Part shown: piece after piece, positions 4,151 through 7,349 of the stretch
How positions within the stretch are numbered: the first letter of the stretch is position 1
How the letters are laid out: each line of letters begins with the position of its first letter
Assembly (NCBI GenBank): GCA_001781445.1
Contig: MFLB01000023.1
Location: 1 to 7,349, forward strand
DNA: 7,349 nt
Direction of reading: 5' to 3'
From: Candidatus Kaiserbacteria bacterium RIFCSPHIGHO2_01_FULL_58_22
GTDB taxonomy: Bacteria > Patescibacteriota > Minisyncoccia > Phycocordibacterales > UBA2100
Translations under genes and position numbers: made by a program
The notes under the pieces: model-generated
Seen by the model: the letters and a program-made list of their open reading frames with translations, nothing else
Told to the model about the DNA's origin: nothing
Database searches by the model: none

Positions 4151-7100
4151 ATGTTCGGATTGCTGATGCGAGCGGCTTTTTTCGTGTTCGCGCTCAACCT
4201 CGCCGGAAGCGCGGCCTCGTTCGCAGGTCTCGAAAGCGGCGTATCCGGCCAAGTTGCGCTCGTTGGAACGCCGGGCACTCTGCCGCGCGCAGTGAGCGAG
4301 CCGACGAAGAAAGTGGAGGAGTGCAAGCCGGAGTGGCAAATCCTGCAGGTTGATAAGAGAAGCGAAACGTCGTACATAAAGGATACGGGCGTAAAGGATG
4401 CGCGATACCCCAAGGGGGTCGTGTGGTTCCAGGATCCGAGCGGAGACTGGCGCGCGGTGCCGTGCGATTCTTCAATGGAGGCGGCGCGGCAGGAAGCAGA
4501 GCGGCTACAAAAAGCGGCAAAAAACGTCAATCTCGATGACCCAATCGAGGAGCGGAAGAAGGAACAAAAAGTTGCTGGCGTGCCGACGGGCCCCGCCCCG
4601 GTGCCTCCAAATCTCCTCTTTGCCCCGCCCGCGAATTTGTCTGAAGAAGGTCTAGTGTCTGGCGCGGACCCCTTCGGGCCTGGAGATCCCAAGAAAGACC
4701 TCGTGTGGGAGCGCCTGAAAAAAATCGCCAATCCCGAGACTGACATCGAAACCATGGCGGGTCTTCCCGTCTCCCGCGAGGAACACCCGTTCGGCGGCGG
4801 CTCGGTTACGACGATCGTGGACAAGGCTCCGAAGGAGCCGGAGCAGAAGGCCGACTCAGAAGACGAAGATTCGTATACCCCCGCGTCTCCGACGTTCGTT
4901 CCCAAGCGGGAGGATGCGCCGCCGGAGGGGAAGGAAAAGGAAGAGAAGAATCCGCTTGCCGAACGTGCGGATGAGTTCGCGAACAAGGTGAAGCGCGCTC
5001 GGGACTGGTGGGAAACCAACAGCGTTAATGATCCCAAGCAAAAGACCGATAATAAGGAGACGCGGGAATTCCCGCCGTGGAGCGGGGGGATTGACCCGGA
5101 GAAGACATATTCAGGCAATTGTCCCGGCACGCTCTCCCAATCGGACTTCAACGCCTGCACGACCGCTTATACGCGCATGCAGGAAGAGGCGTCGCGCGTC
5201 GCGCAAGAAGCGCCAGCGCAGAGGCCGGCGCCGTCTCCCATCGTCGCGGGCGTCATACAGCAAAAGACACAAGAAATTGAAGCGGAACGGAGCCACTTAC
5301 AACAAAGAACGGATGAACTTATTGCCCGGTGCGCGCAAGACGTCCAGTGCGCCGACTTCACCACGACGTACTCGGCCGCGTGGGAACCGCTCAAGAAGCG
5401 ATGGGATGAATATGAGAGACGACTCGACGCGTTCGACGAGAACGTGCGCTCGTACCGCGCGGGCGAGAATGCGAAGCTCGTCTCGGACATCGGAGACCTG
5501 AAACAAACCGGCCAGAACGTTGTGTCAAAGTATCTTCACAACGCGGAGGATGCCGCAAGAGCGGCCGCAAGCGCGCTACGAAAAACGGCATCGGAAACGG
5601 ATAGCTGGCTCGTGTGGGGCGGCGCGAAGGTAGGAGAACTTACGGCAGGTATCGCGGGAGATGTCGCTTCTGCAGGTCGGGTCATCGGCTCGGATGTGGG
5701 GGCGCTTGCAGATCCGGAGCGGGAGATAGGATGCAAGCTCGACCCGGTAGGGTGCGTGAACGAGCGGGCGAGCGCGTGGGCAACAGGCGCAGGCACGTTT
5801 GTTGTGCCTGCCGCAGGAAGAGCGGCGGGTCTTCTTGAGCGCGGTGTTGCTCGGAAGACTGGCACACTAGCAGGCGGCCCAGCGCGAGTTGAGCCGCCGC
5901 TCGCTAGCGCCGCGCCGGAAGTTTCGATTGCGCCCACAGCGCGCACAACCCGGGAGTTCGGAGGAGCTACGGACGTCGCGCCTGTAGCGCGTGTGGCAGA
6001 CGACGCTGTAGCGCCGACGAGCGCGACGCCGGATGCGGCAGTCGCTCGCATCGAGGCCGCCGCTCGGAACGTCGAGGCGGAGATTGGAACAGCGAAGACC
6101 GCACCTTCGCAGGTGGCACCCGATCCGTTCGCGCGCTTCGACCAAGCCGCCGGCAACGTGATACGGTTTCCCGAAAAGACTATCGCGCCCGCTCGCCCGC
6201 CGCTCCCGGAGCCGGCGCTTCCGGCGTACACGCGAGAGCCGCTCATTTCGCTGAAGAGTCCGCAGGCCTCGCCGTTCGAGGTTGCCGCGCCGCAAGTGGT
6301 GGAGCGGCTTCCGCTTCCTTCTTCGGGTACGACGCTCGCGGGCGAGGCACGGCGCTGGGGAGGGGGTGGCGTCATCGTCGGAACTTTCTTCACGGGTTCC
6401 CTCCTCGATTTTCTTTCTCCGCCTCCGGAGCCGAAACCGGCCGAAGAGCTCGCGGTGAAAGTTGACACCATCCCCATGGGGGATCTCCCGGCCGGTGTAC
6501 GCGAACAGTTCCGGACGCAGACGCAATTCGCGCCGCCTTATTCCATTCCCGAGCCGCCAGCTCCCGCGCCTGTGCAGGAAGCGGTTTCGGCCCCGCTCCC
6601 GCCGCCAGACGCGGTGCCCGCGCTCACACCGGGCTCCGATCCCTCGGGCGAGCCGATACCGCGCTTGCCGGGCTTTTCCTCGGGGCCTGCGCCGAGCGAT
6701 TCCGATTTCGACGAGAAGCTTCGGGAGCGGATGCGCGAAATCCAGGAGAGGGTGGATCGCGCGTTCGCCGACTATGAGGCACAAAGACAAGAGGAAGCGA
6801 GGCGGCAGGCCGAGGAGCCAGCGCCCGTTGCGACGACGTTCAATCCCGTTCTTCCGAAGCCGAATCTCGAACCAAAATACATCCAGCCGCTCACCGAGAA
6901 TCAACTGCGCGAGAAACTGAACAGCGCCGCCGAAGTCAACAGGCAGGTGCACTTCGACTACGCCAGCGCGGCCATAACCGAAAAAGCGACCCCGGAGCTC
7001 GACAAACTCGGCAGGGTGCTCTCCGGCCCAGAATTTCGGGGCACCACCGTCTCGATCATCGGCCATACCGACGCGTTCGGCGGCGACGAGTACAACAGGA

Positions 7101-7267
7101 TACTTTCCCTGCGCCGCGCGGAGGCTATCAGGGATTATCTCGTTCAGAATTTCGACATACCGGCGGCGCTCGCCGTGGAGGGCAAGGGCAAGGGGAGCCC
7201 TCTGCCGGGTTTGAGCCCGTGGGCGCCGGAACAGCGCCGCGTGCAGGTCATCGTAAAAAAACCGTAG
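4151..7267 (+). CDS. Giant secreted protein with C-terminal OmpA-like peptidoglycan-binding domain (about 1038 aa)
   Basis: The frame is open from a TTG at 4097, but I place the start at ATG 4151 because the signal segment begins there (hydrophobic LLMRAAFFVFALNLAG, residues 4-19); ATG 4166 is nearly as good, and neither has a Shine-Dalgarno site. Eight cysteines occur as close pairs (58/105, 324/336, 394/400, 528/535), suggesting disulfides. Residues 110-140 and 365-480 are charged and helical, possibly coiled coil. Residues 485-565 are Gly/Ala-rich and hydrophobic. Residues 575-735 are Ala/Pro low complexity, 738-755 could span a membrane, and 757-840 are proline-rich with PPP runs. Residues 930-1037 are a clear OmpA/MotB C-terminal domain: VHFDYASAAIT, then GHTDAFGGDEYN with D974, LSLRRAEAIRDYL with R989, and the final RRVQVIV strand. 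D974 and R989 sit at the diaminopimelate-binding positions of the family. Wall anchoring of an extended surface protein is inferred; the function of the rest is unknown. Confidence 0.85.
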   Translation: MFGLLMRAAFFVFALNLAGSAASFAGLESGVSGQVALVGTPGTLPRAVSEPTKKVEECKPEWQILQVDKRSETSYIKDTGVKDARYPKGVVWFQDPSGDWRAVPCDSSMEAARQEAERLQKAAKNVNLDDPIEERKKEQKVAGVPTGPAPVPPNLLFAPPANLSEEGLVSGADPFGPGDPKKDLVWERLKKIANPETDIETMAGLPVSREEHPFGGGSVTTIVDKAPKEPEQKADSEDEDSYTPASPTFVPKREDAPPEGKEKEEKNPLAERADEFANKVKRARDWWETNSVNDPKQKTDNKETREFPPWSGGIDPEKTYSGNCPGTLSQSDFNACTTAYTRMQEEASRVAQEAPAQRPAPSPIVAGVIQQKTQEIEAERSHLQQRTDELIARCAQDVQCADFTTTYSAAWEPLKKRWDEYERRLDAFDENVRSYRAGENAKLVSDIGDLKQTGQNVVSKYLHNAEDAARAAASALRKTASETDSWLVWGGAKVGELTAGIAGDVASAGRVIGSDVGALADPEREIGCKLDPVGCVNERASAWATGAGTFVVPAAGRAAGLLERGVARKTGTLAGGPARVEPPLASAAPEVSIAPTARTTREFGGATDVAPVARVADDAVAPTSATPDAAVARIEAAARNVEAEIGTAKTAPSQVAPDPFARFDQAAGNVIRFPEKTIAPARPPLPEPALPAYTREPLISLKSPQASPFEVAAPQVVERLPLPSSGTTLAGEARRWGGGGVIVGTFFTGSLLDFLSPPPEPKPAEELAVKVDTIPMGDLPAGVREQFRTQTQFAPPYSIPEPPAPAPVQEAVSAPLPPPDAVPALTPGSDPSGEPIPRLPGFSSGPAPSDSDFDEKLRERMREIQERVDRAFADYEAQRQEEARRQAEEPAPVATTFNPVLPKPNLEPKYIQPLTENQLREKLNSAAEVNRQVHFDYASAAITEKATPELDKLGRVLSGPEFRGTTVSIIGHTDAFGGDEYNRILSLRRAEAIRDYLVQNFDIPAALAVEGKGKGSPLPGLSPWAPEQRRVQVIVKKP

Positions 7268-7307
7268 AGGATGTCGGGGCCTATCCCCACACGACATAAT
7301 CCCACGG

Positions 7308-7313
7308 TATAAT
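7308..7313 (+). promoter_or_regulatory. Perfect -10 box directly before the next gene
   Basis: TATAAT is followed by 7 nt and then an ATG at 7321, so the transcript would start at or next to the start codon (leaderless). No good -35 hexamer is visible 16-18 bp upstream. It lies 40 bp after the stop codon of the OmpA-domain gene, which suggests that the next gene is transcribed independently. Confidence 0.5.
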
Positions 7314-7320
7314 TTCCGGC

Positions 7321-7349
7321 ATGGCTGGACGTTTCGGTATCCGCAGTCT
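7321..7349 (+). CDS. Start of a downstream gene, cut by the window edge
   Basis: ATG at 7321 opens a frame reading MAGRFGIRS before the window ends. Support comes from the TATAAT box 7 nt upstream, the same promoter-to-ATG distance as for yebC. There is no Shine-Dalgarno sequence. Nine residues are too few to assign a family. Confidence 0.45.

Noticed and set aside
7276..7288. GGGG/CCCC mini-hairpin after the OmpA-domain gene as a terminator
   Set aside because: It is only a 4-bp stem with no T-tract after it.

Overview
The window most likely comes from a fairly GC-rich member of the Candidate Phyla Radiation (Patescibacteria, Parcubacteria-like). This rests on gene content: a small winged-helix protein with a PaaX/Cas2-like core, an unusually short YebC, very large low-complexity secreted proteins, and promoters placed so close to start codons that transcripts would be nearly leaderless. 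TGA is used as a stop, so Gracilibacteria-type recoding is not indicated. The assignment is an inference; no rRNA or other phylogenetic marker is present.

Layout. Bases 1-31 hold the probable terminator of an upstream gene. A textbook sigma70-type promoter (86-114) then drives a leader of about 290 nt rich in hairpins, followed by a small exported protein (411-677) and a strong hairpin terminator (696-735). Next is a 663-residue secreted, cysteine-rich and proline-rich protein (806-2797, +). Convergent to it on the minus strand lie a PaaX/Cas2-like wHTH regulator (3459-2902) and, upstream of that, a short yebC (4088-3558). Divergent from yebC is a giant secreted protein of about 1038 residues ending in an OmpA-type peptidoglycan-binding domain (4151-7267, +). 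The window closes with a TATAAT box and the first codons of another plus-strand gene (7321 onward).

The most striking signal is a pair of long, loopless perfect palindromes (2858-2901 and 3478-3517) that flank the PaaX/Cas2-like gene. They share one half-site, TCGCAYGAAYGTMACAG, and every difference between the copies is mirrored within each copy, so symmetry has been preserved while sequence drifted. The upstream copy covers the likely -35 box of the regulator's own promoter, which suggests autoregulation. The downstream copy begins at the base next to the stop codon. Alternatives are paired 3' hairpins or the ends of a small mobile unit.

How the genes may work together is speculative. Two large exported Pro/Cys-containing proteins and one small exported protein surround a regulator and YebC, a family linked to relief of ribosome stalling at proline runs. 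The surface proteins could act in attachment or envelope structure, but no enzymatic domain is recognisable in them.
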